Source: Flavobacterium tegetincola DSM 22377 (GTDB lineage: Bacteria > Bacteroidota > Bacteroidia > Flavobacteriales > Flavobacteriaceae). Taken from it: a stretch of 64,000 nucleotides of DNA. The DNA is taken from positions 62,001 through 126,000 of the forward strand of contig NZ_KE384385.1 in assembly GCF_000425485.1 (NCBI RefSeq), in the 5' to 3' direction. The notes below the pieces were generated by a model. It made no database searches. It was not told where the DNA came from and saw nothing but the letters and a program-made list of their open reading frames with translations. Each line of letters starts with the position of its first letter. Position 1 is the stretch's first letter. The position numbers and the translations under genes were made by a program. Of this stretch, positions 8,241 to 17,324 are shown piece by piece.

Positions 8241-8456
8241 AGTTTTTGATTTTGGTACGAATATAACAAATTGTATTCCACTTGCAAACTAATGTCAGTT
8301 TGGCGGTAGTTAAAGATTTTATAAAAGTTAACGGTAGTCGTTTATAAGTAGACCTTTTTTTAACAAATAAGACTCTATATTGAGCTTCGGAGATGCACAA
8401 ATGAGCTTCTAACTCCCAAGTTATTGCAGTTTTGTACACTGATTGCTTGAACTAAA

Positions 8457-8497
8457 AAACCTCCAACATCTTTATGATATTGGAGGTCCTTTTTAAA
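8457..8497 (-). terminator. leuS terminator
   Basis: ACCTCCAA and TTGGAGGT pair around a 13-nt loop that can itself fold, followed on the minus strand by TTTTTT, just past the leuS stop. Confidence 0.8.
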
Positions 8498-8508
8498 AAA
8501 ACAATGCA

Positions 8509-11385
8509 TTATCCCACTAGGTTGATGATTTTTCCTGGAACGATAATTACTTTATTTGGCGTTCTACCTTCTAGTTGTTTGATGGTTCTTTCGTCGTTCA
8601 TTACTATTTCTTGAATTTGTTCTTTGGTTAAATCCAAAGGCAAGTTCAGGGTGAAACGCATTTTACCATTAAAAGAAACTGGATATTCCTTATTGCTTTC
8701 CACTAAATATTCTGGGTTGAATATTGGAAAAGCGGCTGTTGAAATACTCATTTGGTGTCCTAACTTTTCCCACAATTCTTCGGCGATGTGGGGTGCATAC
8801 GGCGAAATTAAGATTGCCAACGGCTCTAAAATACTACGTTCGTGGCATTTCATGGCAGTTAATTCATTCACGGCAATCATAAATTGACTAACCGAGGTAT
8901 TGAATGAAAATCCTTCAATATCATCGTTGACTTTCTTGATCGTTTTGTGCAAAGTTTTTAAGGCCTCCGCCGAAGCTGGATTAGACGTTACTATCAATCC
9001 ATTTTCGTCAAAGTACAACCTCCATAGTTTTCGCAAGAATCCGAAAACTCCCGAAATTCCGCCGGTATTCCAAGGCTTTGCTTGTTCTAATGGACCTAAA
9101 AACATTTCGTATAAACGTAAGGTATCTGCTCCGTATTCGTTGCAGATGTCGTCTGGATTAACTACATTATACCAACGTTTAGACATTTTCTCAACTTCAC
9201 GACCAACGTAAAATTTGCCATTTTCAGAAATAAATTCAGCATTATTAAATTGTGGTTGCCACTCTCTTAATTTTTCTGTGTCAATTTCATCAGACGAATT
9301 TACAAGACTTACATCAATGTGAAGACCTTCTGTATCATACTCATTTTTAAGATTTTTAGAAACATATTTATTAGTTCCTGAAATTCTATATACTAAAGCA
9401 CTCATTCCCAAAATCATTCCCTGATTGATCAATTTCTTGAACGGTTCGTCTTGATTTACGTAGCCTCGATCTTTCAAGAATTTATTCCAGAAACGAGAAT
9501 ATAGCAAGTGACCCGTTGCGTGTTCGCTTCCTCCTATATATAAATCGACGTTTTGCCAATAGTTTTGTGCATCTTTCGACACCATTTCGTCCTCATTATG
9601 AGCGTCCATGTAACGCAACCAATACCAAGAACTTCCTGCCCAACCTGGCATGGTATTTAATTCTAAAGGAAAAATTGTTTTATGATCGATCAAATCATTA
9701 CTTACCACTGCATGTTGTAACGTGTCCCATGCCCAAACATTTGCATTTCCTAAAGGCGGTTGGCCGTCATCGGTTGGCAAATATTTTTCTACTTCCGGTA
9801 ATCTGATGGGCAAGTGTTGTTTGGCAATCATTTGCGGCAATCCATTTACGTAATACACTGGAAACGGTTCGCCCCAATACCTTTGACGGGAGAAAACAGC
9901 ATCTCGCATACGGTAATTTATTTTGCCTTTCCCTTGCTCTATTTCCTCCAAAGCTTCGATGGCTTTTGCCGAAGCTTCTTTGTAGGTCATTCCGTTTAAA
10001 AAATCGGAGTCCACTAACTTGAAACCTTCTTTTGCTCCAAAAGCATTTTCAGAAATGTCTTGGTCGAAAATATTCTTAATTTCCGGCATCCCTTCTGTTC
10101 CCTTATAGAAATTAGCGAAGGCATAATCGCGTTCGTCACCACAAGGAACCGCCATAACTGCACCTGTTCCGTAGCCGGCAAGTACATAATCGCCAATCCA
10201 AACGGGAACTGGTTCTTTAGTAAAAGGATGTTCAGCATAAGCTCCGGTAAACACACCTGAAATGGTTTTAACATCTGCCATTCGTTCGCGTTCACTACGT
10301 TTTGCAGTTGCTTCAATATAGGCTTCAACCGCTTGTTTTTGTGCTGGAGTTGTAATTTTTGCAACCAAATCGTGTTCGGGTGCCAAAGTCATAAAGGTCA
10401 CTCCGAAGATGGTGTCGGGACGGGTGGTAAAAACTTCAATTTTATACGCATTCGTTTCGTCTCCAGATAAGATGTAATCTACATTGTCTTGCTCGATTTC
10501 TGAATCTTTTACTTTAAAAGACACCAACGCACCGACCGACTTTCCGATCCAATTTCGTTGACTTTCTTTCAATGATTCCGTCCAATCAATCGTATCTAAA
10601 CCTTGAAGCAGACGTTCTGCATAGGCAGAAATTCGCATGCTCCACTGCGTCATTTTTTTACGAACTACAGGATGTCCACCACGTTCTGAAACGCCACCAA
10701 CGATTTCGTCGTTTGCCAAAACGGTTTTTAAACCGGGACACCAATTGACTTCCGTTTCGGCAAGAAACGTCATTCGGTATTGTAGTAAGATTCTTTCTTG
10801 TGCTTCTTTTGTGTAGGATTTCCAATCGTCGGCCGAAAATGCAGCGATGCTATCATCACAAACGGCGTTTACTTTTGAATTTCCGTTGGCTTCAAACTCC
10901 ATGATTAGGGTTTTGATGTCACGGGCTTCATCCGAATCTTTGTCGTACCAAGATTCGAATAATTGGATGAAAATCCATTGGGTCCATTTGTAATAATCAG
11001 GACTTGACGTACGCACTTCCCGACTCCAATCAAATGAAAAACCAATGCGGTCCAACTGTTGACGGTACCGTGCAATGTTTTCCTTGGTTGTTTTATCGGG
11101 ATGTTGACCCGTTTGGATTGCATATTGCTCGGCTGGAAGTCCAAAACTGTCGTAACCTTGCGGGTGCAAAACATTAAATCCTTTATGACGTTTGAATCGG
11201 GCATAAATATCCGAAGCAATGTACCCTAATGGATGTCCTACGTGTAATCCGGCTCCTGAAGGATAAGGAAACATGTCTAAAACATAATATTTAGGTCTAT
11301 CGGAATTGTTTTCGGCTTGAAATGTACCGTTTTCACTCCAATGTTTTTGCCACTTGGCTTCAATTTCGTTGGGATTGTATTTCAT
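8509..11385 (-). CDS. leuS: leucyl-tRNA synthetase
   Basis: LeuS charges tRNA(Leu) with leucine. The 958-residue class Ia synthetase has the HIGH-type motif HVGH (48-51), the editing (CP1) domain in the middle with TTRPDTIFG, and the KMSKS-type motif KMSKR (733-737), so the last Ser of the canonical loop is Arg. A bacteroidete-type insert precedes KMSKR (roughly 655-730). The length is long for the family because of this insert. The gene is monocistronic, with a terminator downstream and a REP-like repeat cluster upstream. It is intact. Confidence 0.97.
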   Translation of the reverse strand: MKYNPNEIEAKWQKHWSENGTFQAENNSDRPKYYVLDMFPYPSGAGLHVGHPLGYIASDIYARFKRHKGFNVLHPQGYDSFGLPAEQYAIQTGQHPDKTTKENIARYRQQLDRIGFSFDWSREVRTSSPDYYKWTQWIFIQLFESWYDKDSDEARDIKTLIMEFEANGNSKVNAVCDDSIAAFSADDWKSYTKEAQERILLQYRMTFLAETEVNWCPGLKTVLANDEIVGGVSERGGHPVVRKKMTQWSMRISAYAERLLQGLDTIDWTESLKESQRNWIGKSVGALVSFKVKDSEIEQDNVDYILSGDETNAYKIEVFTTRPDTIFGVTFMTLAPEHDLVAKITTPAQKQAVEAYIEATAKRSERERMADVKTISGVFTGAYAEHPFTKEPVPVWIGDYVLAGYGTGAVMAVPCGDERDYAFANFYKGTEGMPEIKNIFDQDISENAFGAKEGFKLVDSDFLNGMTYKEASAKAIEALEEIEQGKGKINYRMRDAVFSRQRYWGEPFPVYYVNGLPQMIAKQHLPIRLPEVEKYLPTDDGQPPLGNANVWAWDTLQHAVVSNDLIDHKTIFPLELNTMPGWAGSSWYWLRYMDAHNEDEMVSKDAQNYWQNVDLYIGGSEHATGHLLYSRFWNKFLKDRGYVNQDEPFKKLINQGMILGMSALVYRISGTNKYVSKNLKNEYDTEGLHIDVSLVNSSDEIDTEKLREWQPQFNNAEFISENGKFYVGREVEKMSKRWYNVVNPDDICNEYGADTLRLYEMFLGPLEQAKPWNTGGISGVFGFLRKLWRLYFDENGLIVTSNPASAEALKTLHKTIKKVNDDIEGFSFNTSVSQFMIAVNELTAMKCHERSILEPLAILISPYAPHIAEELWEKLGHQMSISTAAFPIFNPEYLVESNKEYPVSFNGKMRFTLNLPLDLTKEQIQEIVMNDERTIKQLEGRTPNKVIIVPGKIINLVG

Positions 11386-11693
11386 GTTTATTTTTTTTTT
11401 GCCGCGAAGGCACGAAGATGCAAAGTTTGTTTTTCTAAAGGATTCAAAAATTAAAATAGCTTTTCAATTAGCCATAGACTAAAATGGAAATTTTGTCATT
11501 GCCACTGATGAGACCACCCTATTATGAGATTGCTTCGTTCCTCGCAATGACGGCCCGAATGATTCGCTTCTATACAAAAAAAATCAATTCGAGTGAGCAA
11601 ATTTACATATATTGTACGAAAGTCAAAACTTTGAACGTTATAAAGTATGATTAAACAAATTGTTTATTATTTTTACGCCATAATTAAAAAACT
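11386..11693. repeat. leuS-ftsX intergenic region with REP-like repeats
   Basis: This 308 bp gap holds no gene. A segment at 11391-11428 is, on the minus strand, CTTTGCATCTTCGTG-type sequence ending in a T-rich run, and is related to 63933-63960. A REP-like half element lies at 11495-11551. The ftsX promoter must lie near 11630-11690, but no clean TAnnTTTG is seen. Confidence 0.6.
11495..11551. repeat. degenerate REP-like element
   Basis: The right arm (11526-11551, GATTGCTTCGTTCCTCGC then AATGAC) is nearly the same as the arms of the perfect hairpin at 63780-63840. The left arm keeps only GTCATTGC (11495-11502), which still pairs with GCAATGAC; the inner part of the left arm has been replaced by unrelated bases. 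Confidence 0.7.
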
Positions 11694-12569
11694 ATGAGTT
11701 CTTCTTACGATAAATTTCAAAAACGCAGGTTAATATCCTCTTATTTCTCGGTTGTATTGAGCGTCTTTTTGGTGCTTTTTCTGTTGGGTATATTGGGTTT
11801 ATTTGTAATCAATTCGAAGAATCTTGCCGATGACTTCAAAGAAGAAATCGCCATGACGGTATTTTTTGACAATGATACAAACGACACGATTATAAAAGCT
11901 TTTGACAGTGAATTACAAACTGCTCCGTTTGTAAAATCCTTTGTTTATGTAACGAAAGATGAAGCTGCGAAACAACATACCGATATTATTGGCGAAGATT
12001 TCATGACCTTTTTAGGTACCAATCCGTTGCAAAACTCGTTTGATATTCACTTAAAAGCGGATTATATTGTGAACGATAGTATTGCAAAAATCGAAACGCG
12101 CTTGCGTAAAAACGAAGCGATTTCAGACATTGTGTACGACAAACAGTTGGTGAATTTAGTAAACGACAACATCAAGAAAGTAAGTTTTTGGATCTTAATC
12201 ATCAGCGGTTTTCTTGCTTTTATAGCGGTTTTGTTGATCAACAGTTCCATGCGGCTTTCAATTTATTCCAATCGTTTTATCATTAAAACGATGCAAATGG
12301 TGGGTGCGACAAAATCTTTTATCAGAAAACCTTTTATTTGGAGAAGTGTAAAACTGGGAATGATTGGCGCTGGATTGGCTATTTTAGCATTAATCGCAAC
12401 CTTATATTATGTGAATCTTACGTATCCAAATCTGAATATTTTAGCAGAAGAGGCTTTGACGGCAGCGGTTTTAGTTGGCGTTTTAGTAGTTGGAATTATC
12501 ATAACTTGGTTGAGTACGTTCTTTGCAACGCAACGTTTCTTGAACTTAAGAACAGACGATTTATATTAA
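11694..12569 (+). CDS. ftsX: cell division protein FtsX (permease-like)
   Basis: FtsX is the membrane partner of the FtsE ATPase; the pair controls peptidoglycan hydrolases at the septum. The 291 residues show a short cytoplasmic N-terminus, a first membrane helix (about 20-42), an extracytoplasmic domain (45-160) and three more helices (about 165-185, 215-240, 255-280), the normal FtsX topology. It heads the ftsX-DUF3098-uppP-truB gene string common in Bacteroidota. ftsE is not adjacent. Confidence 0.92.
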   Translation: MSSSYDKFQKRRLISSYFSVVLSVFLVLFLLGILGLFVINSKNLADDFKEEIAMTVFFDNDTNDTIIKAFDSELQTAPFVKSFVYVTKDEAAKQHTDIIGEDFMTFLGTNPLQNSFDIHLKADYIVNDSIAKIETRLRKNEAISDIVYDKQLVNLVNDNIKKVSFWILIISGFLAFIAVLLINSSMRLSIYSNRFIIKTMQMVGATKSFIRKPFIWRSVKLGMIGAGLAILALIATLYYVNLTYPNLNILAEEALTAAVLVGVLVVGIIITWLSTFFATQRFLNLRTDDLY

Positions 12570-12640
12570 TTATAAATTATGAGTTACGAAGCCGGAATTT
12601 GAAGGTTAGCGCTAAAATCTAAAAGTAAAAAAATATACAA

Positions 12641-12874
12641 ATGGAAAATAAACCACAACACGAGTTTCTTTTTGACCGCGTAAATTACAAATTCTTATTA
12701 ATTGGACTTGCCGTAATCGCTTTAGGGTTTATCCTAATGTCAGGCGGTGGCACAGATGATCCTGCTGTTTTTAGTGACAAAATTTTCAACTGGCAACGCA
12801 TTCGATTGGCACCCACAACCGTTTTAATTGGTTTTGGGATTACAATTTATGCCATCTTGAAAAAGAGTAAATAA
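12641..12874 (+). CDS. DUF3098 family small membrane protein
   Basis: This 77-residue protein has two hydrophobic helices (about 15-33 and 54-72) joined by a polar loop with MSGGGTDDPAVFSDKIFNWQR, the hallmark of DUF3098. The function is unknown. It is almost always placed between ftsX and uppP in Bacteroidota, as here, which suggests a link to the envelope or to division. The 70 bp before it contain a TTATGAGTTA-like simple repeat. Confidence 0.88.
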   Translation: MENKPQHEFLFDRVNYKFLLIGLAVIALGFILMSGGGTDDPAVFSDKIFNWQRIRLAPTTVLIGFGITIYAILKKSK

Positions 12875-13002
12875 TTAGCCTTCAGTCACAACCTTCAGTC
12901 GCGGTAGGCAATGTCTACAGTTGTCAATTTTTATTTTATTGAGAACATCAAACTCTCAACTAGTACATCATAAATCATAATTCATAACTCATAATTTAAA
13001 AA
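12875..13002. other. intergenic stretch with TTATGAATTATG-type simple repeats
   Basis: The segment before uppP ends with several ATAA/TCATAA steps (12966-12995) complementary in style to the AATTATGAGTTA run at 12573-12587 before the DUF3098 gene. Such low-complexity inverted pieces are common between flavobacterial genes. No gene or clear promoter is seen. Confidence 0.4.
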
Positions 13003-13818
13003 ATGGATACGTTACAAGCCATTCTGATTGCCATTATTGAAGGTCTTACCGAATTTTTACCGATTTCTTCAACCGCCCACATGGGATTTCTTGCAACACT
13101 TTTAGGAATGGGCGAAAGCGAATTTCTGAAAATGTTTCAGGTTTCGATACAATTTGGTGCCATTTTGGCGATTGTAGTATTGTATTGGAGAAAGTTTTTT
13201 GACTTTTCAAATTTTAATTTCTATCTCAAATTGATTTATGCCGTAATTCCAGCGTTGGTCTTGGGCTTTTTATTTGACGAAATGATTGAAGAAGTGTTGG
13301 GAAATCAAATTGCAATCTCATCAGTTTTGGTTCTGGGTGGAGTAGTCCTTTTATTTGTAGACAATTGGTTTAAGAACCCGAAAGTGCTAGATGAAAAAGA
13401 CATTTCCATCAAGACTGCAATCATTATTGGTTTCTGGCAATGTTTGGCAATGATGCCGGGAACTTCACGTTCTGCAGCTTCCATAATTGGTGGTATGACG
13501 CAAGGTTTGAGTAGAAAAGCTTCGGCTGAATTTTCGTTCTTTTTAGCGGTTCCTACGATGTTAGCGGTTACGGTTTATTCTATTTTTGTGAAAACTTGGG
13601 GCAAAGGAACAGCAACTGAAATGAAAGGTTTTGAAATGATTTTGCAAGACCAGAATCACATCAACTTGTTTATTATCGGGAATATAGTGGCTTTTGTCGT
13701 GGCGTTACTTGCTGTAAAAACGTTTATAACGGTATTGACAAAGTACGGTTTTAAATTTTGGGGTTGGTACAGAATTATTATCGGAATTGCATTATTGATT
13801 TATTTCTACACTAAATAA
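13003..13818 (+). CDS. uppP: undecaprenyl-diphosphatase
   Basis: UppP (BacA) dephosphorylates undecaprenyl pyrophosphate at the membrane to recycle the lipid carrier for peptidoglycan and O-antigen, and gives bacitracin tolerance. The 271-residue polytopic protein carries both signature motifs: EGLTEFLPISSTAH near residues 14-27 and GTSRSAAS near 151-158. Its stop codon overlaps the start of truB (TAATG), so the two are translationally coupled. Confidence 0.95.
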   Translation: MDTLQAILIAIIEGLTEFLPISSTAHMGFLATLLGMGESEFLKMFQVSIQFGAILAIVVLYWRKFFDFSNFNFYLKLIYAVIPALVLGFLFDEMIEEVLGNQIAISSVLVLGGVVLLFVDNWFKNPKVLDEKDISIKTAIIIGFWQCLAMMPGTSRSAASIIGGMTQGLSRKASAEFSFFLAVPTMLAVTVYSIFVKTWGKGTATEMKGFEMILQDQNHINLFIIGNIVAFVVALLAVKTFITVLTKYGFKFWGWYRIIIGIALLIYFYTK

Positions 13819-14510
13819 TGGAGAAATTAACTATCGAAAATTACCAAGAAGGCCAAGTTTTATTGGTAGACAAACCATTGACTTGGAGTTCCTTTCAAGC
13901 GGTTAATAAATTAAAATACCATTTGATCAACAAAGTTGGACTTCCCAAAAAGTTTAAAATTGGTCATGCGGGAACTTTAGATCCTTTGGCCACGGGACTT
14001 CTGATTGTTTGCACGGGAAAATTTACCAAAACAATTTCTGAAATTCAAGGTCAAGCCAAAGAATATACTGGCACATTTTATATTGGTGCTACTACTCCAT
14101 CGTACGATTTGGAGACAGAAATTGACGAAACATTTCCCACTGTACATATCGACGAAGCGTTAATTCATGAAACGGTAAAACAATTTCTGGGTGAAATTGA
14201 CCAGAAACCACCGATATTTTCAGCAATAAAAAAAGACGGAAAACGACTTTATGAACACGCTCGTGCTGGTGAAGAAGTGGAAATCGCTTTTAGAAAAACT
14301 ACCATTTACGAATTTGAAATTACTAGAATTGCGTTACCTGAAATTGATTTTAGAGTAAAATGTTCTAAAGGAACTTACATTCGCTCTCTGGCTTTTGACT
14401 TCGGAAAAGCGATGCAATCCGGTTCGCATTTGACTGCTTTACGTCGAACTAAAATTGGAGATTATTCGGTTGAAAATGCTTTCTCTCCTGAAAACTTGGA
14501 GCATTTATAA
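13818..14510 (+). CDS. truB: tRNA pseudouridine(55) synthase
   Basis: TruB makes the universal pseudouridine 55 in the T-loop of tRNAs. The 230-residue protein has the catalytic segment GHAGTLDPLATG with Asp55, and the later KxGTYIRSLAFDFG motif. It overlaps the uppP stop by one base. It is shorter than the E. coli enzyme because it lacks the C-terminal PUA-like part, as in many bacteria. Confidence 0.95.
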   Translation: MEKLTIENYQEGQVLLVDKPLTWSSFQAVNKLKYHLINKVGLPKKFKIGHAGTLDPLATGLLIVCTGKFTKTISEIQGQAKEYTGTFYIGATTPSYDLETEIDETFPTVHIDEALIHETVKQFLGEIDQKPPIFSAIKKDGKRLYEHARAGEEVEIAFRKTTIYEFEITRIALPEIDFRVKCSKGTYIRSLAFDFGKAMQSGSHLTALRRTKIGDYSVENAFSPENLEHL

Positions 14511-14586
14511 TTGTAAAGTTTTCAAAGCAAAGCAACTACGTATCTGAAAATTTAGTAAATTTACTTACTATTTAAAATTCCTTATT

Positions 14587-14751
14587 ATGAAACCATCAGA
14601 ACGAAAAGCAGAAAACTTGGCCACTCCAGGCGAACCTATGTCTCAAGAAAGTTTTGAAAATCTAATTAAAGAAGCTGAAGAAGGAGAGTTTCACACTTTA
14701 GAAGAATCAAAAAAGCTATTTAAAGAATGGAGAGCCAAAGTAAAACCGTAG
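14587..14751 (+). CDS. 54-residue antitoxin-like protein, partner of the ParE-type toxin
   Basis: This short gene reads MKPSERKAENLATPGEPMSQ and continues through SFENLIKEAEEGEF to a basic end KEWRAKVKP. Its pattern MSQExFxxxIxxAEEGxFxTxEExKxxxxxW is like the toxin-wrapping C-terminal part of ParD-type antitoxins. No ribbon-helix-helix DNA-binding part is evident, so it may be shortened or may not self-regulate. It overlaps the downstream toxin start by 25 bp, the usual antitoxin-first arrangement. The family assignment is an inference from pattern and position. Confidence 0.65.
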   Translation: MKPSERKAENLATPGEPMSQESFENLIKEAEEGEFHTLEESKKLFKEWRAKVKP

Positions 14752-15062
14752 TAACTTCCGCGCTATTCGACCATCGGGATATTCCATCGATATTTTATTA
14801 TGGAATGGAAACTTTTGGAATCCGAATTGCTGATACTTTTATTGAAGAAATATATTATCGGGTCGGATTGTTAGAAACGCAATATCTTCTTCATCCCGAA
14901 TGCCGTCATTTAAAAACTAAAGACAAAATCTACCGAAACATAATAATAGGCTCCTATCTAATCATTTACCGCATTACTGAAAATCGGATAGAAGTATTAA
15001 GAGCCTTTCACGGAAGTCGCTCACCAAAAACAATTAAATCTTCAAAGAAGATTCTTATTTAA
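14727..15062 (+). CDS. ParE/RelE-type toxin
   Basis: This 111-residue protein has the ParE/RelE superfamily fold pattern: an N-terminal helical hairpin (SIFYYGMETFGIRIADTFIEEIYYRVGLLE), a central HPECRHL strand, then RNIIIGSYLIIYRITENRIEVLRAFHGSRSP, closely matching the ParE end YRVLYRI...IEILRVLHGSRD. ParE toxins poison gyrase, while RelE-like relatives cleave mRNA. The HGSR ending favours ParE. It overlaps the 54-residue antitoxin gene upstream, and its 3' end overlaps the convergent thioredoxin-like gene by 8 bp. Confidence 0.82.
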   Translation: MESQSKTVVTSALFDHRDIPSIFYYGMETFGIRIADTFIEEIYYRVGLLETQYLLHPECRHLKTKDKIYRNIIIGSYLIIYRITENRIEVLRAFHGSRSPKTIKSSKKILI

Positions 15063-15648
15063 GCAAAGCTACAATCTCTTTTTGAGTCGAAACTCCTTTA
15101 TCATGTAAATACCACATTTGCAAATCTGTCTTAGCCGTTTCATCTACAACGCCATGTTTTGCCTTGTAATCTAAGATTAAATTACGTGCGTCGGTTGGTC
15201 TTGGACCCCAATCTGCAACAACTTCTAGCGCATTTTTTTCTAAAATAATCATCTTCGGAATGGCCTTTCCACCGTTTGTTAAATACAAATTCATCAGTTC
15301 AGGATTTTCATCACGGAAAGCAATTTTCAATTCTACCTTATCAGAAATTTGAGCCATTTTATTTATGATGGGCAAAATTTGAGCCGCATCACCACACCAT
15401 CCTTCTGATAGCACTAGCCAAATGTATTCTGTATTTAATGCCTCCAAAGCTTGACTGGTTTCAGAAGTAATTTTAATGGTTTTATCTAAACGATTCATTC
15501 TTGTTTCGTTCAATTCGCTGTAATGTACTAAATCCGCGGATTGTTCGTCACCTGAAGTTTTCCCTACTGTTAATAAGTTTTGTAAGCGTGTTCTATAATC
15601 TTCGTACGAATACGCTTTTGCTAAACTATTTAAAATTATATCTTTCAT
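15055..15648 (-). CDS. thioredoxin-like protein with WCGDA active-site region
   Basis: This cytoplasmic protein of 197 residues has an N-terminal helical part followed by a thioredoxin fold (about 85-190). The redox position reads SEGWCGDAAQ instead of WCxxC, so only one of the two cysteines is present. This WCGDA type is a recognised thioredoxin-family subgroup in Bacteroidota and Firmicutes of unclear function. The cis-Pro equivalent is in KAIPKM. It has its own promoter and overlaps the toxin gene tail to tail by 8 bp. Confidence 0.85.
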   Translation of the reverse strand: MKDIILNSLAKAYSYEDYRTRLQNLLTVGKTSGDEQSADLVHYSELNETRMNRLDKTIKITSETSQALEALNTEYIWLVLSEGWCGDAAQILPIINKMAQISDKVELKIAFRDENPELMNLYLTNGGKAIPKMIILEKNALEVVADWGPRPTDARNLILDYKAKHGVVDETAKTDLQMWYLHDKGVSTQKEIVALLK

Positions 15649-15675
15649 TTATTTGTTTTTTAAATCATTGTTATA

Positions 15676-15704
15676 CAAAGATACGTTTATGCTACTTCAA
15701 GCAA
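15676..15704 (-). promoter_or_regulatory. promoter of the thioredoxin-like gene
   Basis: On the minus strand TTG (15704-15702) is followed after 18 bp by TATCTTTG (15683-15676), a full match to the Bacteroidota pattern. The start codon is about 28 bp downstream of it. Confidence 0.7.
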
Positions 15705-15756
15705 ATGATAAAAGTTAGTTAAAGGTAATTTTTTCCAAAGAAAAAAAGGAATTGTC

Positions 15757-15764
15757 TATATTTG
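15757..15764 (+). promoter_or_regulatory. pyrH -7 promoter element
   Basis: TATATTTG at 15757-15764 matches TAnnTTTG, with no clear TTG at the -33 position. The leader to the pyrH ATG would be about 87 nt. Confidence 0.5.
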
Positions 15765-15857
15765 CACCTGCAAAGCAAAAGACACTGTTTTAAATCTAGT
15801 TTTTACTTCAGAAGATTTTATTTTGCATGATCCAAATTCCAAAAAAACAACACTCCA

Positions 15858-16565
15858 ATGAAATACAAAAGAATTCTTCTAAAATTAAGTGGTGAAGCTT
15901 TAATGGGTGACCGTCAGTACGGTATTGACCCTATTCGTTTAGCCGAATATGCTGATGATATCAAAACCATCCACGAACAAGGAGTAGAAATAGCCATCGT
16001 TATTGGTGGTGGAAATATTTTTAGAGGAGTTGCCGGTGCAAGTAACGGTATGGACCGAGTTCAAGGCGATTACATGGGAATGTTGGCAACAATCATTAAC
16101 GGAATGGCGCTTCAAGGTGCTTTGGAAGACAAAGGAATGTTGACACGTTTGCAAACAGCGTTAAAAATTGAAGCGATTGCGGAACCTTATATCAAACGAA
16201 GAGCAGTTCGACATTTAGAAAAAGGGAGAATTGTAATTTTTGGTGCAGGAACTGGAAATCCTTATTTTACAACGGATACTGCAGCGGTTTTGAGAGGTGT
16301 TGAAATCGATGCGGATGTAATTTTAAAAGGAACGCGTGTAGATGGAATTTATACTTCTGATCCTGAAAAAGATGCTTCGGCAACTAAATTTGAACGTATT
16401 TCTTTTGAAGATGTACTTGCAAAAGGATTGAATGTTATGGATACTACTGCATTTACATTAAGTCAAGAAAACGAATTGCCTATTGTGGTTTTTGACATGA
16501 ATAAACCAGGTAATTTACTTAAAATTTGTCAAGGAGAAAATATTGGAACATTAGTAAATAAATAA
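15858..16565 (+). CDS. pyrH: UMP kinase
   Basis: PyrH phosphorylates UMP to UDP, the step after UMP synthesis in pyrimidine supply. The 235-residue amino-acid-kinase fold shows [14 protein letters not shown] at the start, the glycine-rich [11 protein letters not shown], and the C-terminal [15 protein letters not shown] segment. The gene is followed by frr, the conserved pyrH-frr order. Its own -7 element lies about 95 bp upstream. Confidence 0.97.
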   Translation: MKYKRILLKLSGEALMGDRQYGIDPIRLAEYADDIKTIHEQGVEIAIVIGGGNIFRGVAGASNGMDRVQGDYMGMLATIINGMALQGALEDKGMLTRLQTALKIEAIAEPYIKRRAVRHLEKGRIVIFGAGTGNPYFTTDTAAVLRGVEIDADVILKGTRVDGIYTSDPEKDASATKFERISFEDVLAKGLNVMDTTAFTLSQENELPIVVFDMNKPGNLLKICQGENIGTLVNK

Positions 16566-16646
16566 AGTTTAAAAGATTATGAGGTTAAATGGCTATAAGT
16601 CTAACCCTTTAAACTTGTAAACTTTAAAACCCTTAAACTAAAAATT

Positions 16647-17210
16647 ATGACTGAAGAAATTGATTTTATATTAGACAGTACAAAGGAATCGATGATTGGT
16701 TCTATTGCGCATTTAGAAAAAGAATTTACAAACATCCGTGCTGGAAAAGCCTCTCCTGCAATGTTAGGAAGTGTTTTTGTAGATTATTACGGCTCGGCAA
16801 CGGCTTTGTCACAGGTTTCTAAAATCAGTGTTCCGGATGCAAGAACAATAACTTTACAACCGTTTGAAAAAAACATGATTCAGCCGATTGAGAAAGCAAT
16901 TATGCTTGCTAATATTGGTTTCAACCCAATGAACAATGGCGATTTAATCATTATTTCTGTTCCACCTTTAACCGAAGAACGTCGTCGGGATTTAGCTAAA
17001 CAAGCAAAAGTGGAAGCGGAAGATGCAAAAATTGGTATTAGAAACGCTCGTAAAGACGCGAATTCTGATATTAAAAAGCAGGAAAAAGACGGAACTTCTG
17101 AAGATATTTGTAAAAGTGCTGAAGCAGAAGTGCAGAAATTAACCGATACTTACATCAAGCATATTGACGAACTTTTAGTTGTTAAAGAAGCTGAAATCAT
17201 GAAAGTATAA
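16647..17210 (+). CDS. frr: ribosome recycling factor
   Basis: Frr, with EF-G, splits the post-termination ribosome. The 187-residue protein shows the family's three-helix-bundle pattern with RAGKASPAML near the start and PPLTEERRRDLAKQAK in the second half. It follows pyrH by 81 bp; the gap holds a TTTAAAC-type inverted repeat (about 16566-16640). A strong terminator follows. Confidence 0.97.
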   Translation: MTEEIDFILDSTKESMIGSIAHLEKEFTNIRAGKASPAMLGSVFVDYYGSATALSQVSKISVPDARTITLQPFEKNMIQPIEKAIMLANIGFNPMNNGDLIIISVPPLTEERRRDLAKQAKVEAEDAKIGIRNARKDANSDIKKQEKDGTSEDICKSAEAEVQKLTDTYIKHIDELLVVKEAEIMKV

Positions 17211-17238
17211 TATTCTCTTTCTTATTGAAATATTATTA

Positions 17239-17268
17239 AAATCCACTTAAAAGAGTGGATTTTTTTAT
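17239..17268 (+). terminator. pyrH-frr terminator
   Basis: AAATCCACT pairs with AGTGGATTT around a TAAAAG loop (17248-17253), with a T-run after 17260. Confidence 0.85.
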
Positions 17269-17324
17269 GTTAGTAACCTACTTTTGTCACAGATAGTGCT
17301 TTGTCACTATTGGCTCCAAACAGT

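Noticed and set aside
8161..8439. Open frame upstream of the zinc protease gene (minus strand)
   Set aside because: It overlaps the protease coding region in another frame, runs through the probable promoter region and has no recognisable protein character.
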